Positions 47,754 to 58,658 of a stretch of 64,000 nt of DNA are shown here, one piece after another. The stretch is from Nocardia blacklockiae (GTDB lineage Bacteria; Actinomycetota; Actinomycetes; Mycobacteriales; Mycobacteriaceae). The position numbers were made by a program, and so were the translations under genes. The stretch spans positions 1 through 64,000 of the forward strand of contig NZ_JADLRJ010000015.1 of assembly GCF_015477355.1 (NCBI RefSeq). Reading direction: 5' to 3'. The notes beneath the pieces are model-generated. The model had not been told where the DNA came from, ran no database searches, and saw nothing but the letters and a program-made list of their open reading frames with translations. Positions within the stretch are counted from its first letter, which is position 1. Every line of letters starts with the position of its first letter.

Positions 47754-50700
47754 GCCGTCCCCTGGTCGTCGTCGAAGAAGTCGTTGCCGTCGGTCCAGAA
47801 GTCCGTGGAGCCCGACCCGGCGGCACCACGGCCCGCGTCGCCGCCGTGCGCCATGCGGATCAGGTCGGCGGCGTCCATGTGCAGGATCGACGCCGACTCC
47901 GCGCCGGTGTCCTCGCCCGGCGTGGGCTCGGTCTCGTGCAGCCGCCGCACCGGCGCGGGCTCGGTCGCCTCCTCGGTGGTCGCGACCAGTTCGGCGTGCA
48001 GGTGCGCGGCGAGCGCGTCCGGCGTGGGGTGGTCGAAGACCAGGGTCGCGGGCAGCCGCAGCCCCGTCGCGGCCGTCAGCCGGGTGCGCAACTCCATGCC
48101 GGTGAGCGAGTCGAAGCCCAGTTCGGTGAAGGTGCGATCGGTGGTCGGCAGGTCGACGGTGTGCCCGAGGACCGCGGCGACGAGTTCGTGCACCAGATCG
48201 TGCACGAGGTCGCGCCGCTCGGTGGCCGCCAGCGCGGCGAAACGCGCCGGGAACGCCGGTGTGTCGAGCGCCGGGCGGTCGGTGCGCGGGCGCGGTTCGC
48301 GGCGCGGCCGGGCCAGCCCGCGCAGGGCCGGTGGTGCGCTCGCGGGATCGAGGCGGCCGCGGTCGAGTGCCGCCAGGACCGGCACGGCGTCGCCACCGCC
48401 ACCCGCGGCGTCGAACAGGGCCAGGCCTTCGGCATCCGACAGCGGCAGAATTCCGGTGCGGGCCAACCGCGCTCGATCCGCCTCGCCCAGGCCCGCGGAC
48501 ACTCCGGTCGTGCGCGCCCACAGTCCCCAGGCGGGGGCGGTGGCCGGCAGTCCCTGGGCGTGGCGTTGCCAGGCCAGCGCCTCCAGGTAGGCGTTGGCGG
48601 CCGCGTAGTTGCCCTGCCCGGGCGCGCCGATCAGCCCCGCCACCGACGAGAACAGCACGAACGCGGACAGTTTCGCGTCGGCGGTGAGTTCGTGCAGATT
48701 CCACGCGCCGTCGACCTTCGCCCGCAGCACCCGGTCGAACTGCTCGGGCGTCAGCGAGTCGACGAGCCCGTCGTCGGCGACGCCCGCGGCGTGCACCACG
48801 GCCGTCAGCGGATGCTCGGCGGGAATGCGCGACAGTACTTTCGCGAGCGAATCCCGGTCGGCGACATCGCATTCGGCGGTCGTCACGGCGACCTCGCCGC
48901 CCAGGCCGAGGCCGCGCGGATCGATCGGCCCGCGCCCGAGCAGCAGCAGGTGCCGCACGCCGTGGCGGGTGGCCAGATGCCGTGCCACCAGGCCGCCGAG
49001 CCCGCCGCCCGCACCCGTGATCAACACGGTGCCCTCGGTGGGCCACGGCGTGGCGCTGGGCGGCTCGTACACGGGCACCAGGCGCGGCACCAGCACATCG
49101 CCTGCGCGCGTGGCGATCTGGGGTTCGTCGGCGGGCAGCGGCCCGGCCGGGCTGCCGTCGGAGTCGACCAGCACGAACCGGCCCGGATGCTCCGACTGCG
49201 CCGACCGCACCAGTCCCCACACCGCCGCCGCGGCCGGATCGGTGATCGCCGCGCCGCCCACCGCCACCGCGCCGCGGGTGCGGAAGCCCAGCGGCCCGCT
49301 CTCGGCCTCGCGCAGCCACGACCGGATCCGGTCCAGCGCCGTGTCCAGCGCCGCGCGCACCCCGGCCGGAGTCGGCTCGTACGCGGGCAGTTCGAACCAG
49401 TTCAGCTCCGACCACGACAGACTGGCGACCTCGGGAGCCGAACGGATCCAGCCCAGCCGGTAGCGGCCGTCACCGGCGGTCAGCGTGCCGACGTCCACCG
49501 GACGCAACACCAGCGCGTCCACCGACAGCACCGGCCGGTCGGCGGCGTCGACGAGATCGAGCGCGGCCTCCGCGCCGCCGGTCAGCCGCGCGCGGACCGT
49601 GCCCGCGGCGGGACCGAAGAACCGGATGCCGCGCCAGGAGAACGGCAGCAGGGTCGGCCCGGAGGTGGCGGCCAGCGGATGCAGCGCGGCGTCGAGCAGC
49701 GCGGGATGAATCCGGTGGCCGCCCGGATGCACCCCGGCCGGGGCGGTGACGGCGGTGAACTGCTCGGCGTCGCGCACGTACAGTTCCCGCGCGCCGCGGA
49801 AGGCCGGTCCGTAGTGGTAACCCGCCGCGGTGAGATCGCGGTACCGCGCGTCCAGGTCGACGGGTTCGGCGTTCTCCGGCGGCCAGCCGTGCATGGCCGG
49901 GTGGGCCGAGTCGGCGGGCGCCGGGGCCAGCGTCGCCTCCGCGTGCCGCACCCAGTCACCGGCGGGGGTGCGCGAATGGATGGTGAGCGCGCGGCGGTAC
50001 CCGGCGTCGGCCGCGGTCATCGCCAGCTGCACGGGGACCGCGCCGCCGTCGGGGACGGTCAGCGGCGCGAGCAGCGTCAGCTCCTCGAGGTAGTCGGCGC
50101 CCGCCCGGTCCGCGGCCAGCAGTGCCATGTCCAGGAACGCCGTCGCCGGCAGCAGCGTCGCGCCGTGCACCACGTGGTCGGCCACCCAGCCGGCGCGAGA
50201 GACGGTGCCGGAGAACAGGTATCCGCCGTCGGCCAGCGCCAGGCACCGGTCCAGCAGCGGGTGCCCGGTCCGCTCGCGGTCCGCGCCGACGGTGTCCCCG
50301 GCGTCGAGCCAGTAGCGGCGGCGCTGGAAGGCGTAGGTCGGCAGCTGCGCCGGCGCGGCGGCGGTCGGGGGATACCAGCGGATCGGGGTGCCCGCCGCGT
50401 GCGCGGTGGCGAGCCCGGCCACGACCGCGTCCGGTTCGGGCAGCCGGCTCGGCAGCAGCGGCGCGGCGGTCACGGCCGGTTCGTCGGCGAACGCCTCGCG
50501 CGTCAGGGCGGTGAGCGTGCTGCCCGGCCCGGCCTCCACGAACACCCGCACGCCGTGCTCGTCGTGCAGCCGGCGCAGGCCGTCGAAGAAGCGCACCGGG
50601 TGGCGGACCTGCTCGACCCAGTACCGCGGGTCGCGCAGGCGTGCCGGATCCGCCAGTGCCCCGGTCACATTGGAGACGATCGGCAGCGTCGGCTCACGGT

Positions 50701-53089
50701 ATTCGACGCTCGCGCACACCCGCGCGAACTCGTCGAGCATCGGCTCCACCAGCGGCGAGTGGAAGGCGTGCGCGACCCGCAACCGGGAGGTGCGCCGCCC
50801 CAGCGTCTCCAGGGTGGCCGCGATCTCGCCGACCGCGGTGTCGGCGCCGGAGAGCACCACCGCCGCGGTGCCGTTGACCGCCGCCACCGACACCGCGTGC
50901 TCGCGGCCGACCAGCAGCGGCGTCACCTTGTGCTCGGCGGCGGCGACCGCGATCATGCTGCCGTGGCCCGGCAGCCGGTCCATCAGCCGCCCGCGCGCCG
51001 CCACCAGGGTCACCGCGTCCGGCAGGCTCCACACCCCGGCCAGGTAGGCGGCGGTGAGTTCGCCGATGGAATGGCCGATGAGGTAATCCGGTGCCAGCCC
51101 GAAGGATTCGCCCAGCCGGTAGAGCGCCACCTCGACCGCGAAGAGCGCCGCCTGCGTGAAGCTGGTGCGCCCCAGCAGTTCCGCGCTCGCGCTGCCCGGC
51201 TCGGCGAACACCACCTCGGCCAGGTCGGCGTCGAGATGGTCGGCGAAGGTCGCGCACACCTCGTCGAAGGCATTGGCGTACAACGGATGCGCGGCGTGCA
51301 GCCGCCGGCCCATGGCGACCCGCTGCGCGCCCTGCCCGGGGAACATCACGGCCGTGCGGGCCGGTGCGGCGGGCGCGACGCCGCGCACGATCGCCGGTGA
51401 CTGCCCGCCCGCGGCGAGAGTGTCCAGGGCGGTGAGCAATTCGCCGCGGTCGTGGCCGAAGACGACGGCGCGCCGGGCGAACCGGGACCGGGTCGTGACC
51501 AGCGCCCGGCCGATCTCGGCGGCCGCGACCTCCGGGTGCGCGCGCACGTGCCGGGCCAGCTCGGCGGCCTGCCCGGCCAGCGCCGCGTCGGTGCGCGCCG
51601 ACAGCACCCAGATCGTCAACGGCGGCAAGGGTTCCGGCAGTGTTCCGGACCGCACCGGTGCCGCCGTCGTGGGTGCCGCGCCGGAATCCGGGTCCGCGGC
51701 GGGCGCGGTCCGCGGCGGCTGCTCGACGACCACGTGCGCGTTGGTGCCGCTGATCCCGAACGACGACACCCCGGCCCGGCGCGGCCGCCCGGTGTCGGGC
51801 CAGGGCCGCGGCTCGCGCACCGGCCGCACCGCGCCGGCCGCCCAGTCCACGTGCGGGGTCGGCTCGTCGACGTGCAGGGTGGCGGGGAGGGTGCCGTGCC
51901 GCATCGCCATGATCATCTTGATCACCCCGGCCACGCCCGCCGCGCCCTGGGTGTGGCCCAGGTTCGACTTCACCGAGCCGAGCCACAGCGGGTCGCCGTC
52001 GCGCTCGCCGAACACCTCGAGCAGCGCCCGCACCTCGATCGGGTCGCCGAGCGTGGTGCCGGTGCCGTGGCCCTCGACCGCGTCGATCTCCTCCGGCGTC
52101 GCGCCGGACGCGGCCAGCGCCCGCCGGATCACCCGCACCTGCGCGGCGGCGTTGGGCACGGTCAGCCCGGTGGAGTCGCCGTCGGAGTTCACCGCCGACC
52201 CGCGCAGCACGCCCCACACCTGGTGGCCGTGTCGCTGCGCGTCCGAAAGCCGTTCCAGCACCAGGATTCCCACGCCCTCGGCGAAGCCGGTGCCGTCGGC
52301 GGCGGCCGCGTAGGCCTTGCAGCGGCCGTCGCGGGCCAGGCCGCGCTGGCGGCTGAACTCCAGGAAGCTGGCCGGTGTCGACATCACCGTGACCCCGCCC
52401 GCCAGCGCCAGCGCGCACTCGCCGCCGCGCAGCGCGCCCATCGCCTGATGCACCGCGACCAGCGACGACGAGCACGCGGTGTCCACGGTCACCGCGGGCC
52501 CGGTGAATCCGAAGGTGTAGGCGACGCGCCCGGACAGCACGCCGGCGGCGCTGCCCGCGCCCAGCTGCGCCTCCAGTTCGCCGGGCACATTGCGCAACCG
52601 GCTCGCGTAGTCGTGGTACATCGCCCCGACGAAGACACCGGTGTCGCTGTGGCGCAACGCCTCCGGGTCCAGGCCCGCTCGCTCGAAGGCCTCCCACGAC
52701 ACCTCCAGCAGCAGCCGCTGCTGCGGGTCGGTGGCCAGCGCCTCGCGCGGCGAGACACCGAAGAAGTCGGCGTCGAAATCGAAAGGGGCGTCGAGGAATC
52801 CGCCGCCCTCGGCGGTGATCGTGCCGGGCCGGTCGGGATCGTCGCCCAGCAGCGACTCCGGATGCCAGCCCCGGTCGGCCGGGAACGGCCGCACCGCGTC
52901 GCGGCCCGCGGCCACGAACTCCCACAGCTGCTGCGGGGAGCGGATGCCGCCGGGATAGCGGCAGCCGATGCCCACGACCGCGATCGGCTCGCTGCGCGCG
53001 GCCTCCAGCCGATGCAGTCGCGCGCGGGTGTCCAGCAGTGCGGTGGTCGCGCGTTTCAGATAGTCGCGCAGGGTGACTTCGTCGGTCAT
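47750..53089 (-). CDS. Type I PKS module KS-AT-DH-KR-ACP
   Basis: 1779-residue single-module PKS. Order: docking helix ([20 protein letters not shown]); KS Cys206; AT Ser674 with HAFH 774-777, malonyl type; DH His972 ([10 protein letters not shown]) and Asp1133; [10 protein letters not shown] near 1358 with AGVADD and Tyr1495; ACP Ser1661 (LGFDSL). There is no ER, so it should leave an alpha,beta double bond. The C-terminal tail has [14 protein letters not shown], a docking motif of the type that pairs with ELIEALR-type N-termini as in the next PKS. It follows the ligase-ACP gene by 56 bp and likely accepts the starter. Confidence 0.95.
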   Translation of the reverse strand: MTDEVTLRDYLKRATTALLDTRARLHRLEAARSEPIAVVGIGCRYPGGIRSPQQLWEFVAAGRDAVRPFPADRGWHPESLLGDDPDRPGTITAEGGGFLDAPFDFDADFFGVSPREALATDPQQRLLLEVSWEAFERAGLDPEALRHSDTGVFVGAMYHDYASRLRNVPGELEAQLGAGSAAGVLSGRVAYTFGFTGPAVTVDTACSSSLVAVHQAMGALRGGECALALAGGVTVMSTPASFLEFSRQRGLARDGRCKAYAAAADGTGFAEGVGILVLERLSDAQRHGHQVWGVLRGSAVNSDGDSTGLTVPNAAAQVRVIRRALAASGATPEEIDAVEGHGTGTTLGDPIEVRALLEVFGERDGDPLWLGSVKSNLGHTQGAAGVAGVIKMIMAMRHGTLPATLHVDEPTPHVDWAAGAVRPVREPRPWPDTGRPRRAGVSSFGISGTNAHVVVEQPPRTAPAADPDSGAAPTTAAPVRSGTLPEPLPPLTIWVLSARTDAALAGQAAELARHVRAHPEVAAAEIGRALVTTRSRFARRAVVFGHDRGELLTALDTLAAGGQSPAIVRGVAPAAPARTAVMFPGQGAQRVAMGRRLHAAHPLYANAFDEVCATFADHLDADLAEVVFAEPGSASAELLGRTSFTQAALFAVEVALYRLGESFGLAPDYLIGHSIGELTAAYLAGVWSLPDAVTLVAARGRLMDRLPGHGSMIAVAAAEHKVTPLLVGREHAVSVAAVNGTAAVVLSGADTAVGEIAATLETLGRRTSRLRVAHAFHSPLVEPMLDEFARVCASVEYREPTLPIVSNVTGALADPARLRDPRYWVEQVRHPVRFFDGLRRLHDEHGVRVFVEAGPGSTLTALTREAFADEPAVTAAPLLPSRLPEPDAVVAGLATAHAAGTPIRWYPPTAAAPAQLPTYAFQRRRYWLDAGDTVGADRERTGHPLLDRCLALADGGYLFSGTVSRAGWVADHVVHGATLLPATAFLDMALLAADRAGADYLEELTLLAPLTVPDGGAVPVQLAMTAADAGYRRALTIHSRTPAGDWVRHAEATLAPAPADSAHPAMHGWPPENAEPVDLDARYRDLTAAGYHYGPAFRGARELYVRDAEQFTAVTAPAGVHPGGHRIHPALLDAALHPLAATSGPTLLPFSWRGIRFFGPAAGTVRARLTGGAEAALDLVDAADRPVLSVDALVLRPVDVGTLTAGDGRYRLGWIRSAPEVASLSWSELNWFELPAYEPTPAGVRAALDTALDRIRSWLREAESGPLGFRTRGAVAVGGAAITDPAAAAVWGLVRSAQSEHPGRFVLVDSDGSPAGPLPADEPQIATRAGDVLVPRLVPVYEPPSATPWPTEGTVLITGAGGGLGGLVARHLATRHGVRHLLLLGRGPIDPRGLGLGGEVAVTTAECDVADRDSLAKVLSRIPAEHPLTAVVHAAGVADDGLVDSLTPEQFDRVLRAKVDGAWNLHELTADAKLSAFVLFSSVAGLIGAPGQGNYAAANAYLEALAWQRHAQGLPATAPAWGLWARTTGVSAGLGEADRARLARTGILPLSDAEGLALFDAAGGGGDAVPVLAALDRGRLDPASAPPALRGLARPRREPRPRTDRPALDTPAFPARFAALAATERRDLVHDLVHELVAAVLGHTVDLPTTDRTFTELGFDSLTGMELRTRLTAATGLRLPATLVFDHPTPDALAAHLHAELVATTEEATEPAPVRRLHETEPTPGEDTGAESASILHMDAADLIRMAHGGDAGRGAAGSGSTDFWTDGNDFFDDDQGTA

Positions 53090-53145
53090 CGGGCACTCCT
53101 CCCGGACGGTGGGTGGCCAGGCGTCGGCGCGGAAGCGGCTGCGGC

Positions 53146-55272
53146 TCAGCGGGTTCCGAGTTCGGCGTCGAGCAGGGCGAACAGTTCGTGATCAGTGGCG
53201 CCGGTGACGTCGGCGGCGGGGACCGCGGGCGCGCCGGAGAGATGGTCGAGCGCCGCCCGCAGGCGCTCGCGCAGCTCGGCGCGCACGGCCGGCTCGTGCG
53301 GGGCGTCGCGCAGCGTGCGCTCGAATTCGGCGATGCGCTCCAGCACGGGCGGGCGCGCGCCCGCGGTGGCGATCCGGTCGCGCAGGTGCTGCACCAGCGC
53401 GCCGACGGTGGCGTGGTCGAACAGCACCGTGCTGGGCAGGTCGAGGCGGAAGGTGGCGCCGAGGTGGCGGGCCAGCTCCACCGCCGCCAGCGAGCCCAGG
53501 CCGACGTCGCGCAGCCGGTCCTCGGCGGCCAGCACCGGCGGCGCGCCCCGGATGGTGCGGGCGACACCGGCGGCGACCACGTCGAAGACGATGCGGTACT
53601 GCTCGTCGGGCGGCAGCGTCGGCAGGGCGCGCAGCCACTCCGGCGCGACCGCGCCCACCGAAGAGTCGGGAGCAGTTGGGGGAGTGGGGGTCTCGGGCGC
53701 GTCACCGTCGGGCGCGGCGAAGACGCTGTGGTCGTCGTCGGCCAGCGCCGCCCGGATGACCACCTTGTCGATCTTGCCCATGGCATTACGCGGGATCCGC
53801 GCGGCGTGCACCACCCGCGTCGGCAGCTTGTAGCGCGCCAGCTCGGCCTCGGCGAAGCGCCGCAGGTCGGCCAGCGCGGGGTGCAGGCCGGGACGGCCGG
53901 TGACGATCGCGACGACGCTCTCGCCCTCGTGCGGATCGGGCACCCCGACCACGGCCACGTCGGTCACGCCCGGGCAGCGGGCGAGCACCTGCTCGACCTC
54001 GGCCGAGTACACGTTGTCGCCGCCGACGATGATCATGTCCTTGCGCCGGTCGACCAGGTACAGGCAGTCGTCGGCGTCGAGGTAGCCGATGTCGCCGGTG
54101 CGGAACCAGCCGTCGGCGAACGCGGCGGCCGTGGCGTCAGGATCGTTGCGGTATCCCGCCGACACCGTCGGGGACCGCAGCCACACCTCGCCGGGCTCAC
54201 CCGCGGCGACGGGAGTGCCGCCGGCCGGGTCGGCGATGCGAATCTCGGTGTAGGGCAGCACGATTCCCGCCGAATCGGGATGGTCGGCGGTGCGGTCGGC
54301 GGGCAGGCAGGCGGCGAACAGCGTCTCGGTCAGGCCGTAGGCCGGTTGCAGCGCGATGCCCCGCTCCAGGTAGCGGCCGATCAGCGGGGCGGGCGCGGGC
54401 GCGCCGGCGGTGACCGCGGTGCGCAGCGCCGAGAGGTCCGCGCCCGGGAACTCGGCCAGGGCCGCCACCGCGGCGAACATGGCGGGCACCGCGAAGACCG
54501 TGGTGACCCGGTAGGTCACCAGGTCCGCCAGCATCCGCGGGGCCTGGAAGTCTCTGCGCAGCACCACCGTTCCGCCGCGCAGCAGGGTGCGCAGCGTGAA
54601 GCAGCCCAGCGGGGCGGTGTGGAACAGGGGCGCGACGACGAGGGTGACGTCCAGCGGCGCGGCCGGGGCCACCATGTCCATGTTGACGCCGTTCCACCAC
54701 AGATTCCCGTGCGAGAGCCGAACGCCCTTGGGGCGGCCCGTCGTTCCGGAGGTGTAGGCCAGCACGGCCGGTCGCTCGGCCGGGCACGGGACCGGTTCGG
54801 GAGCTTCGTGCTCGTCGCCCGGCGGCAGCACTTCCCAAGGGGCGCCCGGTGTTTCGGTGACGTCCTGGCCCGGATCGCCGGGGACCAGCAGCCGCCGCCC
54901 GCCGCCGCCCGCCGCCTCGGCGATCTCCCGGTGCCCCGGCTCGACCACGAGCGTGTGCGGCGCGCAGTCGGCGAGGATCACCGCTACCTCCGGTGCGGTC
55001 AGCCGCGAATTCACCGGCACGAACACCGATCCCAGCCGCGCGGTGGCGAGAAAGGTGGCCAGGAAGGTGACGCTGTTGCCGCCCAGGTACACGACGCGGT
55101 CCCCGGCGCCCGCGCCGCCGGCGGCCAGCGCGGCCGCGAGCCGGCGCGCCTGCGCGGCCAGCACGGCGTAGCTGTAGGTGCCGCCCTCGTACACCACCGC
55201 GACGCGCCGCCCGGCCTGCCGGGCCAGGGCGTCGATGCGTGCCGCCGGACCGAGGTCCGCCGTTGCCGTCAT
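53146..55272 (-). CDS. Acyl/aryl-acid adenylating enzyme fused to ACP
   Basis: 708 residues. An ANL-family ligase (about 1-520) has the P-loop [11 protein letters not shown] near 175, [17 protein letters not shown], and the catalytic Lys region [13 protein letters not shown] carrier domain follows with Ser594 in [12 protein letters not shown] (Gly replaces the usual Asp before Ser), then a docking tail [14 protein letters not shown]. It should adenylate a carboxylic acid, transfer it to its own ACP and pass it to the first PKS. The acid is unproved; the adjacent chorismate dehydratase suggests an aryl acid, whereas PLFHT is also seen in fatty-acyl ligases. ATG 55272 has GGGAGG upstream. Confidence 0.9.
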   Translation of the reverse strand: MTATADLGPAARIDALARQAGRRVAVVYEGGTYSYAVLAAQARRLAAALAAGGAGAGDRVVYLGGNSVTFLATFLATARLGSVFVPVNSRLTAPEVAVILADCAPHTLVVEPGHREIAEAAGGGGRRLLVPGDPGQDVTETPGAPWEVLPPGDEHEAPEPVPCPAERPAVLAYTSGTTGRPKGVRLSHGNLWWNGVNMDMVAPAAPLDVTLVVAPLFHTAPLGCFTLRTLLRGGTVVLRRDFQAPRMLADLVTYRVTTVFAVPAMFAAVAALAEFPGADLSALRTAVTAGAPAPAPLIGRYLERGIALQPAYGLTETLFAACLPADRTADHPDSAGIVLPYTEIRIADPAGGTPVAAGEPGEVWLRSPTVSAGYRNDPDATAAAFADGWFRTGDIGYLDADDCLYLVDRRKDMIIVGGDNVYSAEVEQVLARCPGVTDVAVVGVPDPHEGESVVAIVTGRPGLHPALADLRRFAEAELARYKLPTRVVHAARIPRNAMGKIDKVVIRAALADDDHSVFAAPDGDAPETPTPPTAPDSSVGAVAPEWLRALPTLPPDEQYRIVFDVVAAGVARTIRGAPPVLAAEDRLRDVGLGSLAAVELARHLGATFRLDLPSTVLFDHATVGALVQHLRDRIATAGARPPVLERIAEFERTLRDAPHEPAVRAELRERLRAALDHLSGAPAVPAADVTGATDHELFALLDAELGTR

Positions 55273-55304
55273 GGGTCCTCCCGCTGTCGTCGATCGCCGC
55301 CGCG

Positions 55305-56186
55305 TCACGCCGAATCCGGCAGTGCCACAGGCGGAGCCGTGCGGAAACCGGTGCGCCGCGCGAACTCCGCGATGCCCTCCCGGTGCCGCTGCCCGAGGTC
55401 GAAGTCGAGCGCCTCGGTGTAGTAGCGCCGCAACGTCGCCGCGTCGAACTCCTCCCAGCGCGCGGCCCGTTCGCACAGCTCGTCCATCTCCGCGAGCGCC
55501 AGATTCCGCGCGGCCAGCAGGTCGGCGTGCACGCGGCGCACCGTCTCCGGTTCCCGCGCGGCGAACTCGCGCCGCACGCCGAGCACCGCGAAGACGAACG
55601 GCAGCCCGGTCCAGTCCCGCCACATCTGCCCGAGGTCGTGCACCACCAGGCCGCGGGCGGGCGCGTCGAACAGCGCGGTGCGCAGCGCCACGTCGCCGAT
55701 CAGCACCGCGGCCGGCGCCTGGGCGAACATCGTCGCGGGATCCGGCGGGCTGACGAAGAAGCGCGGCCGCACCCCGACGTAGTCGCTGAGCAGCAGCCGC
55801 GCCAGCCGTACCGAGGTCCGGCTGGTCGAACTCAGGGCGACGGGGACGCCGTCGAGGCGGTCCAGCGGCACCCGGCTCACGATCAGGCACGACATCACCG
55901 GCCCGTCGCAGCCGATCGCCAGATCCGGCAGCAGCTCCAGATCGTCTGCGTGCGAAAGGTATTCGACGAGGCTGATGGGCCCGAGGTCGAGCGACCCGGC
56001 GGCGAGCGCGTCGCTGAGGTCGTCGGGGGTGCCGCGCACCAGATCCAGTTCGATCAGGTTGCCGGTGCGGGCCAGCCCCCACAGGATGGGCAGCCAGTTG
56101 AGGAAGTCGATATGGCCGACCCGCGGACGTTGCCGCACGGTCGTGCGGTGCCGGTTGCGGGCACCCGGGCCGGACACTGAGCGCAT
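55305..56186 (-). CDS. MqnA-type chorismate dehydratase
   Basis: 293 residues matching MqnA (menaquinone futalosine pathway), which dehydrates chorismate to 3-[(1-carboxyvinyl)oxy]benzoate. The fold's signature stretches are kept: RVGHIDFLNWLPILWGLA, GSLDLGPISLVEYL, GCDGPVMSCLIVS, SSTSRTSVRLARLLL, AAVLIGDVALR and WTGLPFVFAV. No other futalosine genes (mqnB-mqnE) are in the window, and Nocardia-type bacteria normally use the MenA-F route, so this copy is probably devoted to the cluster. It is first in the minus operon, with the TAGGGG repeat 36-52 bp before ATG 56186. It likely supplies the starter acid. Confidence 0.88.
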   Translation of the reverse strand: MRSVSGPGARNRHRTTVRQRPRVGHIDFLNWLPILWGLARTGNLIELDLVRGTPDDLSDALAAGSLDLGPISLVEYLSHADDLELLPDLAIGCDGPVMSCLIVSRVPLDRLDGVPVALSSTSRTSVRLARLLLSDYVGVRPRFFVSPPDPATMFAQAPAAVLIGDVALRTALFDAPARGLVVHDLGQMWRDWTGLPFVFAVLGVRREFAAREPETVRRVHADLLAARNLALAEMDELCERAARWEEFDAATLRRYYTEALDFDLGQRHREGIAEFARRTGFRTAPPVALPDSA

Positions 56187-56216
56187 AGGCCCACTGTCGT
56201 CGACCGGCCCAGGAGC

Positions 56217-56238
56217 GGTAACCCCTACGCGGCCCCTA
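56217..56238 (-). promoter_or_regulatory. TAGGGG direct repeat upstream of the minus operon
   Basis: On the minus strand TAGGGG (56238-56233) and TAGGGG (56227-56222) are 11 bases apart and followed by TTACCGC, the same layout as at 27723. The first TAG is the TetR stop codon. It lies 36 bp before the chorismate dehydratase start. Confidence 0.65.
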
Positions 56239-56898
56239 AGCTCGCCCGTTCGCCGCACGGGTGTGCGGCGGCAAGGGGATGCGCTCGGGGTCGGTGGCAT
56301 GCTCGCGCAGCAGTCGCAGCATCGCGGTGCGGGCCCGGTCGAACACGGCGGTGTCGTCGAGCAGCGTCGCGTCGGCAACCGCGCTGCGCTCTATGGCGGC
56401 CAGCTCGAAGGCCAGCTGTGCCGGGTCGGTGGCGGCGGTGATCTCGCCCAGTTGCTGTGCCTCGACGATGGTCTGGCGGTGGAAATCGTGCCACTGCTGC
56501 CACACCGACACGATCGCGTCGCGCACCCGGCCCGGCCGCGAGCCGTACTCGGAGCCGACCGAGAGGAAGAAGCAGGCGCCGTCGGCGGCCGCGTCCCGGC
56601 TGGTGTGGTCGAGCCAGGCCTCGCACAGGGTGCGCAGCCGCTCGATGCCCGAGGGTCGGCGCAGCGCCGGGCCGATGACCTCGGCGATGAACGTCGACTT
56701 GGCCTCCTCGATGGCGGCCAGCTGCAACTCCTCCTTCGAGCCGAACAGGCCGAACACGCCGCTCTTGCTGGCGCCCAGGGCGGTGGCGAGCCGGCCGATG
56801 GTGAGCCGGTCCAGGCCCTCCACCGCGCCGACCTGGACTGCTTCGCGCAGGATGGCACGGCGGGTGTCGTGGCCGCGTGCCTGGCGAGTCTCGGTCAT
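56236..56898 (-). CDS. TetR-family transcriptional repressor
   Basis: 220 residues. The N-terminal HTH (about 12-57, RRAILREAVQVGAVEGLDRL and IGRLATALGASKSGVFGLFG) is followed by a TetR_C-type ligand domain with WLDHT and ACFFLSVGSEYGSRPGRVRD. It is divergent from the DHA2 exporter across 275 bp containing CGAACG palindromes, so it most likely represses itself and the exporter until the product or another drug binds. ATG 56898 has AAGGAG upstream. Confidence 0.9.
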   Translation of the reverse strand: MTETRQARGHDTRRAILREAVQVGAVEGLDRLTIGRLATALGASKSGVFGLFGSKEELQLAAIEEAKSTFIAEVIGPALRRPSGIERLRTLCEAWLDHTSRDAAADGACFFLSVGSEYGSRPGRVRDAIVSVWQQWHDFHRQTIVEAQQLGEITAATDPAQLAFELAAIERSAVADATLLDDTAVFDRARTAMLRLLREHATDPERIPLPPHTRAANGRA

Positions 56899-56956
56899 CG
56901 ACCCGTTTCTCCTTCTTCACAACCCCTGGCTGGTACCCCTCGCACTCCATCTTAGC

Positions 56957-56970
56957 CGAACGATCGTTCG
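56957..56970. promoter_or_regulatory. CGAACGA palindrome, candidate TetR operator 1
   Basis: A perfect 14-bp palindrome, CGAACGATCGTTCG, 58 bp upstream of the TetR start. Related sequence recurs at 57076-57113. Confidence 0.65.
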
Positions 56971-57065
56971 CCCAGACTGCCCGGTTCGTAGAGATTTTCG
57001 ACGGAGTTCTGCCGGTACGCCGCGCGTGTGTCAGGCGGGCTGCCCGGATAGGCGTGCCAGACGTC

Positions 57066-57114
57066 TTGACCGGACCGAACGATCGTGCGTTAATGATCCC
57101 GCACGAACGTTCGG
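57066..57114. promoter_or_regulatory. Exporter promoter with overlapping operator pair
   Basis: TTGACC (57066-57071) and TTAATG (57090-57095) form a plausible -35/-10 pair with 18-bp spacing. CCGAACGATCGTGCG (57075-57089) and CGCACGAACGTTCGG (57100-57114 region) form a 15-base inverted repeat with two mismatches, and the latter contains the palindrome CGAACGTTCG. Repressor binding would cover the promoter of the MFS gene. Confidence 0.6.
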
Positions 57115-57173
57115 TTCAACAGACTGTGAGGTCTTCCCGATGTGCCCTTCCGTGACTCCCCGGCAGGTGGACC

Positions 57174-58658
57174 ATGACTGACGACATCGCCGACAAGGTC
57201 TCGAACCAGGTTTCGGCAAACCGGATCCCCGCGGCCGCCGTCCCGGCGATCGAGCCGCGGCGCGTCCTGCTGATCACTTCTGTGGCCACCTTCGTGGCCT
57301 TCCTCGACATGTCCGTGGTGAACGTCGCGTTCTCCGACATCTTCGCGAGCTTCCCCGACACCGCGCTGCCCACCCTGTCGTGGGTGGTGTCGGGCTACGC
57401 CGTGTTCTTCGCCGCCGTGCTGACCCCGGTGGGCCGCTACGCCGACGTGTTCGGCCGCAAGGCGGTCTTCCTGTGGTCGCTGCTCGCGTTCACCGTCGCC
57501 TCGGCCCTGTGCACCGCCGCGCCCACCGTCGAATTCCTCATCGGCGCAAGGTGTTTGCAGGGTCTGGCGGCTGGCGGCATGATCCCCGCCGCGCTCGGGC
57601 TGGTGCTCGGCGCGTACCCGCCCGAGCGGCGGGTCGCGGCGGTGGCGGCCTGGGCGGCGGCCTCCTCCGCGGCCGCCGCCTTCGGTCCCGCCCTCGGCGG
57701 CCTGCTGGTGTGGGCCTGGGACTGGCGGGCGGTGTTCCTGATCAACGTCCCCGTCGGCCTGCTGGCCTTCGTGGTGGGCCGCCCGTGGCTGCCCGAGATC
57801 AAGCCGGAGGTGCGGGAGCGTCCCGACCCGGTCGGCGCCATCCTGATCGCGCTCGGCGTCGGGCTGATCGTCGTCGGCCTCACCCAGGGCGGCGAATGGG
57901 GTTGGGCCAGTGCGGCTTTCCTCGCCACCACGGTCGGCGGCCTGGTGTTGCTGGCGGCCGGGATCCTGCGCTCGCTGCGGCACCGGGTGCCGGTGTTCGA
58001 GGTGAAGCTCTGGGGCGACCGCAAATTCGCCTCCGCGAGCGCGGTGTCGTTCCTGTTCGGCATCGCCATGTTCGCGTGGCTGCTGGCCTGCCCGCTCTAC
58101 ACCATCGTGGTCTGGAAGTACTCGATCTGGGAAGCGGGCCTGGCGAATTCGCCCGGCGCGTTCACCGCCGCGATCGGCGCGGGCGTGGTCGGCAAGTCCA
58201 AGCATCCCGACATCCAGCGCCTCGCGACCATCGGTGGCGCGGCGCTGTTCGGGATCTCGGCGGTGCTGTTCGCGCTGCTGCTGCACGAGCAGAGCCGGTT
58301 CCTGGCGGTGTGGCTGCCGGTCGGCCTGCTCTCCGGGCTGGCCATCGGCCTGCTGATGACCGCGGTGTCCTCGGCGGCGGCGACCTCGGTCCCGCAGGAG
58401 AAGTTCGCCTCCGGCTACGGCATGAGCATGACCGCCCGCCAGATGGGCGGCGGTTTGGGCATCGCGGCGTTCGCGGCGATCACCACCACGGTCACCACCG
58501 GGTGGCTGGACGGGCTGCACGCGGTGTTCTGGTTCGCGGCCGCGGCGATGGTGCCGGTGGCACTGGCCGCTCTGCCGATGACCGGCACACCCGCGGCGCC
58601 GGTGTCCGCCAACGGCTCCGGCCCGGCCACCGCACCGGGAGTTCGCGACGGTGTGTGA
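57174..58658 (+). CDS. DHA2-family (EmrB/QacA-type) MFS exporter
   Basis: 494-residue drug:H+ antiporter with about 14 hydrophobic segments. Motif D1 near FLDMSVVNVAFSDI, motif A GRYADVFGRKAVF, and motif C around SAAAAFGPALGGLL match the DHA2 group. It is likely the export or self-resistance pump for the cluster product, under TetR control. The start is ATG 57174 with GCAGGTGG upstream. Confidence 0.9.
   Translation: MTDDIADKVSNQVSANRIPAAAVPAIEPRRVLLITSVATFVAFLDMSVVNVAFSDIFASFPDTALPTLSWVVSGYAVFFAAVLTPVGRYADVFGRKAVFLWSLLAFTVASALCTAAPTVEFLIGARCLQGLAAGGMIPAALGLVLGAYPPERRVAAVAAWAAASSAAAAFGPALGGLLVWAWDWRAVFLINVPVGLLAFVVGRPWLPEIKPEVRERPDPVGAILIALGVGLIVVGLTQGGEWGWASAAFLATTVGGLVLLAAGILRSLRHRVPVFEVKLWGDRKFASASAVSFLFGIAMFAWLLACPLYTIVVWKYSIWEAGLANSPGAFTAAIGAGVVGKSKHPDIQRLATIGGAALFGISAVLFALLLHEQSRFLAVWLPVGLLSGLAIGLLMTAVSSAAATSVPQEKFASGYGMSMTARQMGGGLGIAAFAAITTTVTTGWLDGLHAVFWFAAAAMVPVALAALPMTGTPAAPVSANGSGPATAPGVRDGV

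Noticed and set aside
47754-49415. Extension of the 41223-47753 PKS upstream in the same frame
   Set aside because: It runs inside the previous PKS in a different frame; ATG 47753 with the ATGA overlap and the docking coil define the start.
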